A stretch of DNA of 64,000 nt from Streptomyces sp. IMTB 2501 (GCF_001953885.1 NZ_MQUS01000013.1:186001-250000), one strand, 5' to 3'. Positions 45,824-54,700 are shown, counted from the stretch's first letter. Notes: a model not told the origin generated them from the letters alone. Numbers and translations are program-made.

Positions 45824-47064
45824 CGGAAGTCTCCGGCGGGGAAGGAGGGGTTGGCCGGGGTGGCCGTACCACCATCCGCGCCCCACCCCGAAGTCGCCGT
45901 TTCCCCCGCCTCGAAGGCCGCCGTCCGCTCCGCCATGAAGGCCGCCGCAGCCGCGCCGAAGGCGAGGGTGGCGTGCGAGGCGCCGGTGGTGAGGTCGCGC
46001 CAGGCGCGCTGGAGGGGGTCTCCGTCGAAGTGGACCCGGGTGCCGCCGGCGCGGAACAGGCGGTCCACCGCGGTCGTGCACAACTCCGCGGCCAGGGCGG
46101 CATCGCGCTGGTTGCGGGCCACCGCGTCCGGCCCCCTGTCGGCCGCGTCCGCCCGGTCGGCGGCGGCGCCCAGGAGCAGCCGGGCCGCCTCGATCTCGCC
46201 GTCGGCGCGGGCGAGCACCTCCGGCGCCACGGCCCCGCGCGGCCCCGGCCGCCCCACCCGCCCCGCCTGCTCCGCGGCGAACGCGTACCGCCAGGCACCG
46301 CGCGCCGCCCCCAGGATCGGCGCGGCGAACTGGAGCGGGGCGACGAGCCGGAAGGGCACGGCATGACAGCGGGCCACCCCCGCGCGCACGGTGTCGAGAT
46401 CGGCGAGGGTGAAACTCCGGTGGCGCGGCACCCGTACGCCCGCGCCGCCCGCGACGACCGTGTTGCTGCCCGTGCCGCGCAGCCCGAGGCTGTGCCAGCT
46501 GTCCTTGATCACCAACTCCCGCCGCGGAACCGCGAAGCAGCGGACCTCGGGGCCGCCGCCGTCCGCCCCGTCGACCCGCACGGCGACCAGCACCCAGTCG
46601 GCGTGGTCGACACCGCTGGCGTAGTGCCACTCGCCCGAGATCCGCCAGCCCTCCCCCTCGGGGACGGCCCGTCCGGCGGGCGGTACGACGGCGGCGGCGA
46701 TCCGCACGTCCGGGGAGGTGTCCCACAGCTCGCGCTGACCTCGTTCGGGCAGGTAGGCGGCGAGCCGTCCGTGCGCGGCGTACAGGGCGGCGCACCAGGC
46801 GGTGGCGACGCACTCCTCGCCCAATGCCGCGACGGCGTCCACGAGTTGCCGGAAACCACCGGCGGCCCCGCCCCAGCGGCGCGGCACGAAGTGGGCCGGA
46901 AATCCGGCGGCGGTGATCTCGGCGGCGAGGTCCGGGGACAGCCGCCGCTCCTCGTCCACGCGGGCCGCCGAGGCCCGGGCCGACCGGGCCAGCCGTGCCA
47001 CCCGCTCCGTCCGCAACCCGCCCCCGGCGAGCTGTGCGGTGTCCATCAAGGTGCCCATGCCCAT
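45820..47064 (-). CDS. Acyl-CoA-dehydrogenase-fold flavin monooxygenase
   Basis: A 414-residue protein of the group D flavin monooxygenase/acyl-CoA dehydrogenase type 2 family. The segments GWRISGEWHYASGVDHADWV and DSWHSLGLRGTGSNTVV match HsaA/DszC-like hydroxylases rather than true dehydrogenases. These enzymes hydroxylate or N-oxidise substrates with reduced flavin supplied by another protein. ATG 47064 is preceded by GGGGGAGGGG. ARE 2 lies in the divergent promoter region with the ScbR-like gene. Role in autoregulator or product synthesis is open. Confidence 0.8.
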   Translation of the reverse strand: MGMGTLMDTAQLAGGGLRTERVARLARSARASAARVDEERRLSPDLAAEITAAGFPAHFVPRRWGGAAGGFRQLVDAVAALGEECVATAWCAALYAAHGRLAAYLPERGQRELWDTSPDVRIAAAVVPPAGRAVPEGEGWRISGEWHYASGVDHADWVLVAVRVDGADGGGPEVRCFAVPRRELVIKDSWHSLGLRGTGSNTVVAGGAGVRVPRHRSFTLADLDTVRAGVARCHAVPFRLVAPLQFAAPILGAARGAWRYAFAAEQAGRVGRPGPRGAVAPEVLARADGEIEAARLLLGAAADRADAADRGPDAVARNQRDAALAAELCTTAVDRLFRAGGTRVHFDGDPLQRAWRDLTTGASHATLAFGAAAAAFMAERTAAFEAGETATSGWGADGGTATPANPSFPAGDFR

Positions 47065-47149
47065 GCGTTCCCCTCCCCCGGCCCGCCCGGAGGCGAGCAC
47101 ACACGGCTCACACAGAGAGCGCATGGCTCCATCACCTGCGCCCGTGGCA

Positions 47150-47173
47150 AATATACCTACAGGAAGGTATATT
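47150..47173. promoter_or_regulatory. ARE 2 between the flavoenzyme and the receptor gene
   Basis: AATATACC-TACAGGAA-GGTATATT is a perfect inverted repeat with the same 8-bp spacer and arm pattern as ARE 1, in the divergent promoter gap. Confidence 0.75.
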
Positions 47174-47238
47174 AAAAGTGGTACCGGCGCACCCCTACAT
47201 CCGAACTCACGGCCGTGTACCGAAGGAGCGCGATCACC

Positions 47239-47883
47239 GTGACCTCGAAGATCACGATCCCGGGCTGGACAGGCTCCCCCACCGAGGACCGCCTGCCCGA
47301 CCTGCGCCAGGAACGGGCCGTGCAGACCCGCGCCCACGTACTGCGCGCCGCGGCGGAGGAGTTCGCCGAGAAGGGCTTCAAGAGCACATCCATCCAGGAC
47401 GTGGCCAAGCGCGTCGGCATGACCAAGGGAGCCGTCTACTTCCACTTCCCGAACAAGGAGATCCTCGCCATCGCCGTGGTCGAGGCGCACTACTCGCGCT
47501 GGCCCGAGCTGCTGGAGGGCATCCTCGCCGAGGGCCACGCGCCGCTCGACACCGTGGTGCGGGTGCTCGACGGGGCCGCGGAGGCCTTCGCCACCGACAT
47601 CGTCGTCCAGGCCGGCGCCCGGCTGCAGCTCGAACGCTCCCTGATCGACGCCCAGTTGCCCCAGCCGTACGTCGGCTGGACCCAGCTCCTCGCCCACCTG
47701 CTGACCAGCGCGAAGGAGGCCGGTGAGCTGCGGGCGGGCGTCGACCCCGAGGCCGCCGCCCGCGCCCTGGTCTCCGGCTTCTTCGGCGTCCAGCACGTCT
47801 CGGACACCCTCACCGGCCGTGCCGACCTCCTGGACCGCTGGCCGGAGTTCCGCGACCTCGTCATGACCTCGCTCCGGGCCTGA
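47239..47883 (+). CDS. Gamma-butyrolactone receptor (ArpA/ScbR-like TetR)
   Basis: A 214-residue regulator. The DNA-binding domain AVQTRAHVLRAAAEEFAEKG...VGMTKGAVYFHFPNKEILAI is that of autoregulator receptors. The ligand domain keeps the tryptophan region (PYVGWTQLL) seen in ligand-binding members. GTG 47239 follows AAGGAG by ten bases. It should bind the AREs and release them when the AfsA-type signal accumulates. Called the true receptor because of the conserved ligand domain and its position beside ARE 2. Confidence 0.85.
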   Translation: MTSKITIPGWTGSPTEDRLPDLRQERAVQTRAHVLRAAAEEFAEKGFKSTSIQDVAKRVGMTKGAVYFHFPNKEILAIAVVEAHYSRWPELLEGILAEGHAPLDTVVRVLDGAAEAFATDIVVQAGARLQLERSLIDAQLPQPYVGWTQLLAHLLTSAKEAGELRAGVDPEAAARALVSGFFGVQHVSDTLTGRADLLDRWPEFRDLVMTSLRA

Positions 47884-48008
47884 CGAGCCCCTCCGGAGGA
47901 GGAGCCGCGGTACGACCACCGCGGCGGCCGCACTCTCCGGATCCCCGAGGAGCACAGCCGCCGGACCACACCCTCCGGACCACGCCCTCCGGTCAAGATC
48001 TGGGCTTC

Positions 48009-48698
48009 TCAGAGGCTGCGGGCGGTGATGTCGCCGCAGGCGGTGGTCACCCGGATGTTCAGACCGGGGGTGCCGTCGGCGTTCTTGAGCGCGTTGCGGA
48101 TCCGGCCGGAGGAGGTGCCGGCGTCCAGGGAGGCGGAGACTCCGGCGGCGGCACCGACCGACACGTCGCCGGCCTGGGTCCGCAGCGTGACCGTGCCGCG
48201 CACGGCCTCGGCGATGCGGATGTCGCCGTGCTGGGTGCTGATCTCCGCCGGGCCGCCCAGACGGCCGACCGAGACGTCACCGGCCTGGAGGCTGAGGCGG
48301 ACGCCCTCGGTCTCGTCGAGTTCGACCGAGCCCTGCGCACCCTCGAAGGTGACGTCGCCGAGCCGTCCGACACCCCGGAACTCGGCGCTGGCACCCTTCG
48401 CCTGGACACGGGAACCGGCGGGCAGCTGGATCGTCACCTCGATGAGTCCAAAGTGGCCGAGGAGCCGGTTCTTCGCCGCCGGGGCCTCGACCCGCAGAAC
48501 ACCGTCGCCGTACACGACCTCCATCTGCTCCGCCGCCTTCACGTCGCGGCCCTTCGAGGCGTCCGCGGGCAGGACCTCGACCGTGGTGTCACCCCGGTCG
48601 GCGGCGATCAACCGGACGCGCCCCGCGGGGATGTCGAGGACGGCGGCGATCGGGGCGGGGGTGTCGAACTTCCGCATCGCGCTCTGGCTCTTCTGCAT
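48009..48698 (-). CDS. DUF4097-type beta-repeat protein
   Basis: A 229-residue soluble protein made of repeated short beta strands with pattern ...GDVSVG/GDIRIA/GDITAR (for example LSLQAGDVSVGRLGGPAEIS), the adhesin-like beta-helix architecture called DUF4097. No membrane or signal segment. Function unknown. It is divergent from an HTH gene with which it shares a dense operator region; this pair recurs in streptomycetes. ATG 48698 follows AAGGAG. Confidence 0.78.
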   Translation of the reverse strand: MQKSQSAMRKFDTPAPIAAVLDIPAGRVRLIAADRGDTTVEVLPADASKGRDVKAAEQMEVVYGDGVLRVEAPAAKNRLLGHFGLIEVTIQLPAGSRVQAKGASAEFRGVGRLGDVTFEGAQGSVELDETEGVRLSLQAGDVSVGRLGGPAEISTQHGDIRIAEAVRGTVTLRTQAGDVSVGAAAGVSASLDAGTSSGRIRNALKNADGTPGLNIRVTTACGDITARSL

Positions 48699-48742
48699 CG
48701 TGCGCTCCTTCGTCCCGTTGTTTCTGATGATGGAAACGCTAC

Positions 48743-48866
48743 GTTGCATTCATAGATTCGGCAACGATGTCGTTGCGAACAATCGCCATCACAGCAGCTC
48801 AAGACAGAGAAATCGTTGCAACGGTTTTGAATCTAATGCAACACCCGCCACCTCGTTCGTTGCATT
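48743..48866. promoter_or_regulatory. Array of CGTTGCA operators between DUF4097 and HTH genes
   Basis: GTTGCATT at 48743, GCAACGATGTCGTTGC (palindrome) at 48761-48776, CGTTGCAACG (palindrome) at 48814-48823, AATGCAAC at 48835 and CGTTGCATT at 48858. Five related sites in 125 bp indicate cooperative binding, probably by the divergent HTH protein. Confidence 0.6.
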
Positions 48867-48922
48867 GAATGGGGAGTGAACGCTATGTTGGAGGCATCAG
48901 GGAAGCGTGAAGGGAGATCGCG

Positions 48923-49678
48923 ATGCCGGGAGGCAGGCTCACCCAGCAGGAACGTCAGCAGATCGCGCTGGGACTGGCCGACGGGCTCGCCTACGCGGAG
49001 ATCGCCAGACGCCTCGACCGCCCCACCTCGACGATCACGCGTGAGGTGATGCGCAACGGCGGCCCCACCACCTACCGCGCCGACCTGGCCCACCGTGCCA
49101 CCGAACGCCGCGCCCATCGCCGCAGGCAGACCGCACCCCGGGACCCGAAGGCGCTCCCGCAGACCCACGGGCGCGACGCCGAGGCCGTGCGCGAGTACGA
49201 GGAGGCGTTCACCACCCTCCTCATGCAGCAGGGCCTGCCCAAGATGATGTCCCGGGTCCTGACCTGCCTCTACACCACCGACGCGGGCAGCCTCACCGCG
49301 TCCGAGCTCGTCCAGCGCCTCCAGGTCAGCCCGGCGTCCGTCTCCAAAGCGGTCACGTTCCTCACCGGCCAGGGCCTCATCCGCCGGGAACGCGACGAAC
49401 GCCGCCGCGAGCGCTACGTCGTCGACACCGACGTCTTCTACCAGGGGATGATGGCCGCCGCCCGGTCCAACGCCCAGCTCGCCGAGACCGCGCGGCAGGG
49501 CGTCGGCCTCCTCGGCCCCGACACCCCGGCCGCCGACCGCCTGGAGAACATCGCCCGCTTCGTCGACTTCGTCGCCGAGAGCATGGCCCGCGCCGCGGAA
49601 CAGGCCCGCGACATCCTCTCCACGAAACCCGGAACGACCCCGGACGGCACAGCCACGCCAAGTCCAGATCGCGGATGA
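48923..49678 (+). CDS. MarR/GbsR-type regulator with N-terminal HTH_38 domain
   Basis: A 251-residue protein with two DNA-binding segments. The first is an IS30-like helix-turn-helix (GLAYAEIARRLDRPTSTITR, ~residues 21-40). The second is a GbsR/MarR winged helix (SELVQRLQVSPASVSKAVTF, ~residues 133-152) with a basic RRERDERRRERYVV wing. The C-terminus is helical with a disordered tail. It presumably binds the CGTTGCA array and controls the DUF4097 gene. ATG 48923 has AGGGAG nearby. Confidence 0.8.
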   Translation: MPGGRLTQQERQQIALGLADGLAYAEIARRLDRPTSTITREVMRNGGPTTYRADLAHRATERRAHRRRQTAPRDPKALPQTHGRDAEAVREYEEAFTTLLMQQGLPKMMSRVLTCLYTTDAGSLTASELVQRLQVSPASVSKAVTFLTGQGLIRRERDERRRERYVVDTDVFYQGMMAAARSNAQLAETARQGVGLLGPDTPAADRLENIARFVDFVAESMARAAEQARDILSTKPGTTPDGTATPSPDRG

Positions 49679-50273
49679 CTCGCGGGCAGGACGCCGAGGC
49701 CGTCGCCCCCTTGGCCCGGAAGCGGCTGCCAGAGCCCGACGCCGTCGAGGGGGCAGGGTCCTTCCATACCGAAGGAGTCAGGGCGCTTCCACGTCGGAGA
49801 GCCCTGTCCGCCCGCTCAGGACCCGTCCGGCGGATCCCGTCGCAGACGCGGGGCCCGGCACACCCTCCCCCACTGCCTCAAGGGTGGGGGCACCCCCAGC
49901 CGCGTTGTAGTCGGTTGCCGACTCCCCCACACCCGGCTTCTCCCCTACGCCCGGCTTCTCCCCCACGCCCGACCTCGCTCGAACGGGAGGGCCCCCACCG
50001 CGTCGCCGCCCTCCTCCGCCTCGCAGCTGGCCGCACCACCCCCGCTCACCAGCGCCGATGAGGCGCCGTCGATGTCCTGCGACCTGAGCCGCCGGACAGG
50101 CCCTGGCGCCGTACGCCCCACGACATCAGCGACTCACACATCGTCATCCGCCGACGACCGCACCGGACAGGCAACCGGAACCCGGAGCATCACCGGCCGG
50201 CTCCCCCTGAGCCAGGCGCGTGCCGCCAGGCCGGTCCGGCGCAGCAAGGCGGTCAGGATGGGGCGCATCGCCG
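49679..50273. other. 595-bp gap with repeats, no gene seen
   Basis: Contains the second palindromic intergenic repeat (49865-49899) and an 18-bp tandem repeat (CCCGGCTTCTCCCC(C/T)ACG, ~49931-49970). Open frames translate to Pro/Arg-rich sequence. I see no supported gene. Confidence 0.6.
49865..49899. repeat. GC-rich palindromic intergenic repeat, copy 2 (inverted)
   Basis: Read on the minus strand it is CTGGGGGTGCCCCCACCC...CAGTGGGGGAG, the same design as the copy at 15218-15253. Confidence 0.5.
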
Positions 50274-51254
50274 TCAGGCCCCGCTGTCCGGCCGTACCCG
50301 CAGGACACCCTGCGCGACGATGTCGCCGTTCTGCGCCGCCGCGACCCGGACGGGCACCGTGCCGTCGGCGCGGGCCGGTTCGGGGGCCGCGTGGATCTCG
50401 GTGGGCAGGCCGAGTTCGGCGTACCGGAGGAACTCCATCGCGCAGCCGACGAGCAGCGGCCGGCCCCCGGACCGGGCGAACGCGGCCTGCCGCATCGCCT
50501 CCAGGACGACCATGCCCGGTACGTGGTCGACGGGGTGGTCGAAGAGCACGGGGTGGTCGGGGTCGCAGCGCAGCAGCCAGCTGCCCGGCCGGTCCGTGGC
50601 GGAGAGCACGACGTCGCCCGCGCTCTCCTGGCCGACCAGCTCCGGTGCGACGGGCGGCGGGAGTTCGCCGCACAGCGATGCCGGACCGGCACCCGTGTCG
50701 CCGCCCGCACCGGTGCCAGCTCCCGCGGCCTGCCCGCGCAGCCGCCGGTAGACCGACGGCGAGACACAGGTGAAGCCGCAGTGCGCGGAGCCGACCTGGA
50801 CCATGTCGCGGTAGAGGTCGATCCGGTATTCCAGGCCCAGCAGCCGCTCGCCGCGGCGCTGGATGTTCTCGCAGCGGGTCTCCAGCATCAGATGCGCGGG
50901 GGCGGCGCCCCGGGCGAGGCCCTCCGGCGTGATGTCGAACTCCATCCCGTTGAGGATGAAGGGGTTGGCGAGCGGGACCTGGTAGCCGGTGTGGCCAATG
51001 ATCAGGCCGGCCTGCCGGATCGTTTCAGCGAATATCAACGGGTCGTGGAAGCCGTGCCGGCTGCGGTAGAAGCTGTGCTGCCGGGGCCACTGCGCGCTGA
51101 TCAGGAAGCGGTCGGGGCCGTCGGGATGGATGCTCGTGAGGAAGACCTCGGAGACCGAGGCCCGGTGCACCAGGCTGCGCGGAACGGGCTGCTCGAAGAG
51201 CCCCGAAGGAGCAGCGGCAGCAGGGTCGACCAGCGTGTTGCTTGAGTGGCGCAT
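50274..51254 (-). CDS. AfsA/ScbA-type gamma-butyrolactone synthase
   Basis: A 326-residue protein with two AfsA hotdog repeats. VPRSLVHRASVSEVFLTSI opens the first (~residues 24-160), and DHPVDHVPGMVVLEAMRQAA marks the second (~residues 240-310). AfsA condenses a beta-ketoacyl thioester with dihydroxyacetone phosphate, the first step of A-factor/SCB-type signals. The region around residues 178-198 is a Gly/Ala/Thr-rich linker. It is divergent from the SARP gene; ARE 3 and a weaker ARE lie in the gap. Confidence 0.9.
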   Translation of the reverse strand: MRHSSNTLVDPAAAAPSGLFEQPVPRSLVHRASVSEVFLTSIHPDGPDRFLISAQWPRQHSFYRSRHGFHDPLIFAETIRQAGLIIGHTGYQVPLANPFILNGMEFDITPEGLARGAAPAHLMLETRCENIQRRGERLLGLEYRIDLYRDMVQVGSAHCGFTCVSPSVYRRLRGQAAGAGTGAGGDTGAGPASLCGELPPPVAPELVGQESAGDVVLSATDRPGSWLLRCDPDHPVLFDHPVDHVPGMVVLEAMRQAAFARSGGRPLLVGCAMEFLRYAELGLPTEIHAAPEPARADGTVPVRVAAAQNGDIVAQGVLRVRPDSGA

Positions 51255-51304
51255 GACAGAGTCAGCCTCCTAGTGGCACCTCAGTGGGCAACTTGGCTCG
51301 CGAA

Positions 51305-51328
51305 AAAAAACCTACGGGACAGAATATT
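51305..51328. promoter_or_regulatory. Weak ARE-like site upstream of the afsA homologue
   Basis: AAAAAACC-TACGGGAC-AGAATATT has the ARE layout but the right arm matches GGTATATT at only 6 of 8 positions. Confidence 0.3.
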
Positions 51329-51439
51329 CACCGCTCAAGCGGTGTCTCACATCCCAAGATCGCTCAACAACCCACAGGCCAAAGGGGACTCGACCCCTCC
51401 GGCCGTGGACTGTTGTTGACCGCCGAACGGCGAGCAGTT

Positions 51440-51463
51440 ATAAAACCTTCTCGAAGGTATCTT
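51440..51463. promoter_or_regulatory. ARE 3 upstream of the SARP gene
   Basis: ATAAAACC-TTCTCGAA-GGTATCTT keeps the ACC/GGT cores and 8-bp spacer of AREs 1 and 2. It lies 23 bp before the SARP start codon, so the receptor should repress the activator. Confidence 0.65.
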
Positions 51464-51486
51464 ACGAGGGACTGGAGGGACGGACC

Positions 51487-53406
51487 GTGGAGTTCTCCGT
51501 GCTGGGACCCGCCGAGGTGCGTGACGGAATCGAGGACCTGACCCCCGCGGCGGCCATGCCGCGCCGTGTGCTCGCCACCCTGCTGCTCAACGCCGGCCGG
51601 GTCGTCTCGCACGCCACGCTCATCGAGGAACTCTGGGACGAGGAGCCGCCGCGACTGGCCCGGAAGACCATCCAGACCTACCTCTACCAGCTGCGCAAGG
51701 CCCTGGCCTCGGGCCCCTCGGGCTCACCGGGCGAGGGACGGCAGTGGCTGGAGACCCGCCCGAACGGGTACCGGCTCCTGCTCCAGCCCGGCGAGCTCGA
51801 TCTGCACGTCTTCCAGCAGCGCGTCGCCCTCGGCCGCTCCGCACTCGCGGACGGCGACCACGCCAGGGCCGCCCAGCTGCTGCGCGAGGCGCTCGGCCTG
51901 TGGCGCGGCGACGCGCTCGACGACGTACCGCACGGCCCCGTGCTCGCCGCCGAAGTGGCCCGGCTGGAGGAGACCCGGCTGGCCACCCTGCAGCAGCGGA
52001 TCGAGGCGGACCTGCGCCTCGGTCTGCACCGCGAACTCGTGGGCGAACTGCAGACGTTGACGCGCCGGCACCCGCTGCGGGAGGAGTTCTCGGCGCAGCT
52101 GCTGCTCGCCGCGTACCGCTCCGGGCTGCGCGAGGAGGCGCTCAGCTGCTACGCGCGGCTGCGCCGGGCCGTCGTGGAGCACACCGGACTCGAACCCTCC
52201 GAGCGGCTGCAACGGCTGCACAGCGCCGTACTCGCCGACGCCCCCGGTCTGAGCGCGCCGGAGCGGCCCGCCGCGCCCCGGCCGGGCTCCCGCCCGATCC
52301 GGCCGGCCGAGATTCCCGCCGGTATCGCCGAGATCGTCGGACGGGCGGCCGAGACGGAGGCACTGGAACGCCAACTGGCCCGCCCCGCCGCGCTCGTCCC
52401 GCTGGTCGGCGCCCCCGGCACCGGCAAGACCGCGCTCGCGGTGCACGTGGCGCACCGGGTGCGCGAGCGTTTCCCCGACGGGCAGCTCTTCCTCACCCTG
52501 CACGACGCCGAGGGCCGGCCGCTCGAACCGCTCGCGGCACTGCGCAGCATGCTGCGCACGATCGCGCCCGGTGAGCCGCCGGACTCGCTGGAGGAGGCCG
52601 CGCGGATGTTCCGCAGCTGGACGGCCGACCGCCGGGTGCTGGTCTTCCTCGACGACGCCGCCTCCGTCCAGCAGGTGCTCCAACTGCTGCCCAGCGGGCA
52701 GAAGTGCGCCACGATCGTGACCAGCCGGCGGCGGCTCGGCGGGCTGCCCGGCAGCGGCGGCGTCCGGCTCGGCCGGCTCACCGCGAAGGACGCGCTGGCC
52801 CTGCTCGGCTCGGTCGCGGGGCGCGAGCGGGTGGAGCGGGAGCGGGGCGCGTCGGCCGAACTGGTCACGTGGTGCGAGGGGTTGCCGCTGGCGGTGTGGG
52901 CCGCGGGTCAGCGGCTGGCCGCGCGCCCGGCGCTCGGGGTGGGCGAACTGGCCGCGCGGATGCGGGCGGAGCGGCAGCGGCTGGGCGAGCTGCAGGCGGG
53001 TGACGTGGACGTACGACAGCGGATCGGGGCCGCGGTGCGACGGCTCGGCGGGGCCGACGAGCGGGCGCTGCGGGCGCTGGCCGCGCTCGGCGACCGAGGG
53101 CTGGACCTCGGGGAGCTGGGCCGCGCGCTCGACCTCGCGCCGGAGCGGACGGAGGCGCTGGTCGAACGGTTCCTGGACGCCCATCTGATGCTGGACGGCG
53201 ACACCGAGACGGGCTTTCGCATCCCGGCCCTGGTCAGGCTCGCCTGCCTCGGCCCGGCCGCGTCCGCGCCCGCCGCGACCTGCCCCCAGTCGACCACCCC
53301 GCCCCGCCCTCTCCCCGACCGCCGCCTCTCCCCCCGCTCCCGCCGGACCGTTCCCGCCGGGTCCCGTGCGCATTGCCGTACGGCGTCGTACTCGGTACGG
53401 GACTGA
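51487..53406 (+). CDS. SARP-family activator (BTAD plus NB-ARC), AfsR-like
   Basis: A 639-residue regulator. The N-terminal winged helix (GRVVSHATLIEELWDEEPP, ~residues 37-55) and bacterial transcriptional activation domain (~100-250) are followed by an NB-ARC ATPase with P-loop GAPGTGKTALAVH (308-320) and Walker B RRVLVFLDDAA. It lacks the C-terminal TPR array of full AfsR and ends with a Ser/Pro/Arg-rich tail. GTG 51487 follows GGAGGG. Likely the pathway-specific activator of this cluster. Confidence 0.9.
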   Translation: MEFSVLGPAEVRDGIEDLTPAAAMPRRVLATLLLNAGRVVSHATLIEELWDEEPPRLARKTIQTYLYQLRKALASGPSGSPGEGRQWLETRPNGYRLLLQPGELDLHVFQQRVALGRSALADGDHARAAQLLREALGLWRGDALDDVPHGPVLAAEVARLEETRLATLQQRIEADLRLGLHRELVGELQTLTRRHPLREEFSAQLLLAAYRSGLREEALSCYARLRRAVVEHTGLEPSERLQRLHSAVLADAPGLSAPERPAAPRPGSRPIRPAEIPAGIAEIVGRAAETEALERQLARPAALVPLVGAPGTGKTALAVHVAHRVRERFPDGQLFLTLHDAEGRPLEPLAALRSMLRTIAPGEPPDSLEEAARMFRSWTADRRVLVFLDDAASVQQVLQLLPSGQKCATIVTSRRRLGGLPGSGGVRLGRLTAKDALALLGSVAGRERVERERGASAELVTWCEGLPLAVWAAGQRLAARPALGVGELAARMRAERQRLGELQAGDVDVRQRIGAAVRRLGGADERALRALAALGDRGLDLGELGRALDLAPERTEALVERFLDAHLMLDGDTETGFRIPALVRLACLGPAASAPAATCPQSTTPPRPLPDRRLSPRSRRTVPAGSRAHCRTASYSVRD

Positions 53407-53433
53407 GGGGTACGGCGTACGGGACTGAGGGGT
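53395..53433. repeat. 17-bp direct repeat overlapping the SARP stop codon
   Basis: GTACGGGACTGAGGGGT occurs at 53395-53411 and 53417-53433 (22-bp period). The first copy includes the SARP stop codon. Confidence 0.8.
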
Positions 53434-53467
53434 CGGCGTCGTACCGGGTACGGGGCCGTCCCGGTCC

Positions 53468-54700
53468 TCATCCGTCCGTCGGCACCACCCGTACCTCCAG
53501 CCCTGCCAGGAGTTTGTCGGCCAGCGGGCCCGCGTCCGACGGGTCGGGCGTGCCGACGACGAAGACGCCGTGGCGTTCGAGGTTGGAGGTGGTGGGGTGG
53601 AGCGTGGCGCCGGGGGCGACGGCGAGGTCGGCGGTGTGGACATCGGGGTGGGAGGCGATGTCGGACCAGCCGGTGACGGATGAGACCGTGCCGGAGGGGA
53701 GCGTGACGAAGCGTGCCGCCGCGCCACGCGTGGGCGCCTCGGGCAGGGTGACGGGGCGGCCCAGCAGGTCGTCGAACCAGGAGCCGTAGAGCTCCAGGCC
53801 GGGGTTGACCCACTCCGTCATCGCGTGGATCCAGTCGCCGCCCTGGCGCACATGCAACTCCCCGAGGACCACACCCTCCCCGGTCAGCCAGCACTCCACG
53901 TGGAACGGGCCGTGCCGCAGGCCCAGCGCGGTGAGCGCGCCGACGACCTCCACGGTGATCGCCTCCGTCACCTCGGGGCCGATCGGCGCCGGCATCGTAT
54001 GGCCGCACTCCACGAAGGACACCGGCAGCACCTGCTTCGCGGTCACCGCGAGCACCCGCGGCCGCCCGCCGGCGATCAGCCCTTCGACGCTGAACTCGGG
54101 GCCGCCGACGAAGGTCTCCACCAGCGCGACGCCCTCCGCGTCGCAGGACTCCGAGAACGCCGCCGCCATCCGCCGCGGGTCCTCGACCTGCTGCACTCCC
54201 TCGCTGCTCGAACCGCTGCGCGGCTTGATGATCACGGTGCCGCCGACCTCGCGGTGGAAGTCCGCCGCCTCCCGAGCGCTCCGGCACAGCCGCAACTGCG
54301 GCTGACGGAAGCCCAGTTCGCGCAGGCGTTCGCGGCAGACGTCCTTCAGCCGCACCGTCCGTACCGCCTCGGGCGGATTGCCCGGCAGGCCGAGCGCGGC
54401 CGCGACCTCCGCGGCGGCGACGACCGCGTACTCACGGAAGGCCAGCACCGCGTCGATGCGGTGCCGTTCGGCGTAGGCGGTCGCCCAGGCCACGCAGGAC
54501 TCGGCGTCGGTGAAGTCCAACTCGGCGATGTCGTCGGCCAGTTGGGTCAGCTCGGGGGCGGCGGCCAGGTTCTCCGGGAGGTCCGTCAGCACGATCCGGC
54601 TGCCCCGGGCGCGGAGTTGGGCCAGGGCCCGCGCGCAGATGTCGTGCACGTACCCGGTCGCCGCTCCGGCGGCCCCGCCAATGATCAGTGTCGTGGTCAT
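53468..54700 (-). CDS. ATP-grasp ligase B
   Basis: A 410-residue ATP-grasp enzyme. The N-terminus TLIIGGAAGAATGYVHDICA is a nucleotide-fold pre-ATP domain. Catalytic residues are Lys159 in TVIIKPRSGSSSEG, Glu195 in LVETFVGGPEFSVEG, Glu270, and the metal motif GELHVRQGGDWI (Glu281, His283, Arg285). The C-terminal ~85 residues form an LAL-C2-type domain. It is divergent from ligase C with a 10-bp-arm palindrome between them. Carboxylate-amine ligation is expected; substrates unknown. Confidence 0.87.
   Translation of the reverse strand: MTTTLIIGGAAGAATGYVHDICARALAQLRARGSRIVLTDLPENLAAAPELTQLADDIAELDFTDAESCVAWATAYAERHRIDAVLAFREYAVVAAAEVAAALGLPGNPPEAVRTVRLKDVCRERLRELGFRQPQLRLCRSAREAADFHREVGGTVIIKPRSGSSSEGVQQVEDPRRMAAAFSESCDAEGVALVETFVGGPEFSVEGLIAGGRPRVLAVTAKQVLPVSFVECGHTMPAPIGPEVTEAITVEVVGALTALGLRHGPFHVECWLTGEGVVLGELHVRQGGDWIHAMTEWVNPGLELYGSWFDDLLGRPVTLPEAPTRGAAARFVTLPSGTVSSVTGWSDIASHPDVHTADLAVAPGATLHPTTSNLERHGVFVVGTPDPSDAGPLADKLLAGLEVRVVPTDG

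Noticed and set aside
45820..47955. A 711-codon version of the flavoenzyme starting opposite the receptor gene
   Set aside because: The first ~300 codons are antisense to the ScbR-like gene. A strong ribosome site supports ATG 47064.
49778..49966. Short minus-strand frame with repeated Gly-Glu-Lys-Pro-Gly-Val
   Set aside because: Produced by an 18-bp DNA tandem repeat next to a dispersed palindrome; no ribosome site and no family resemblance.
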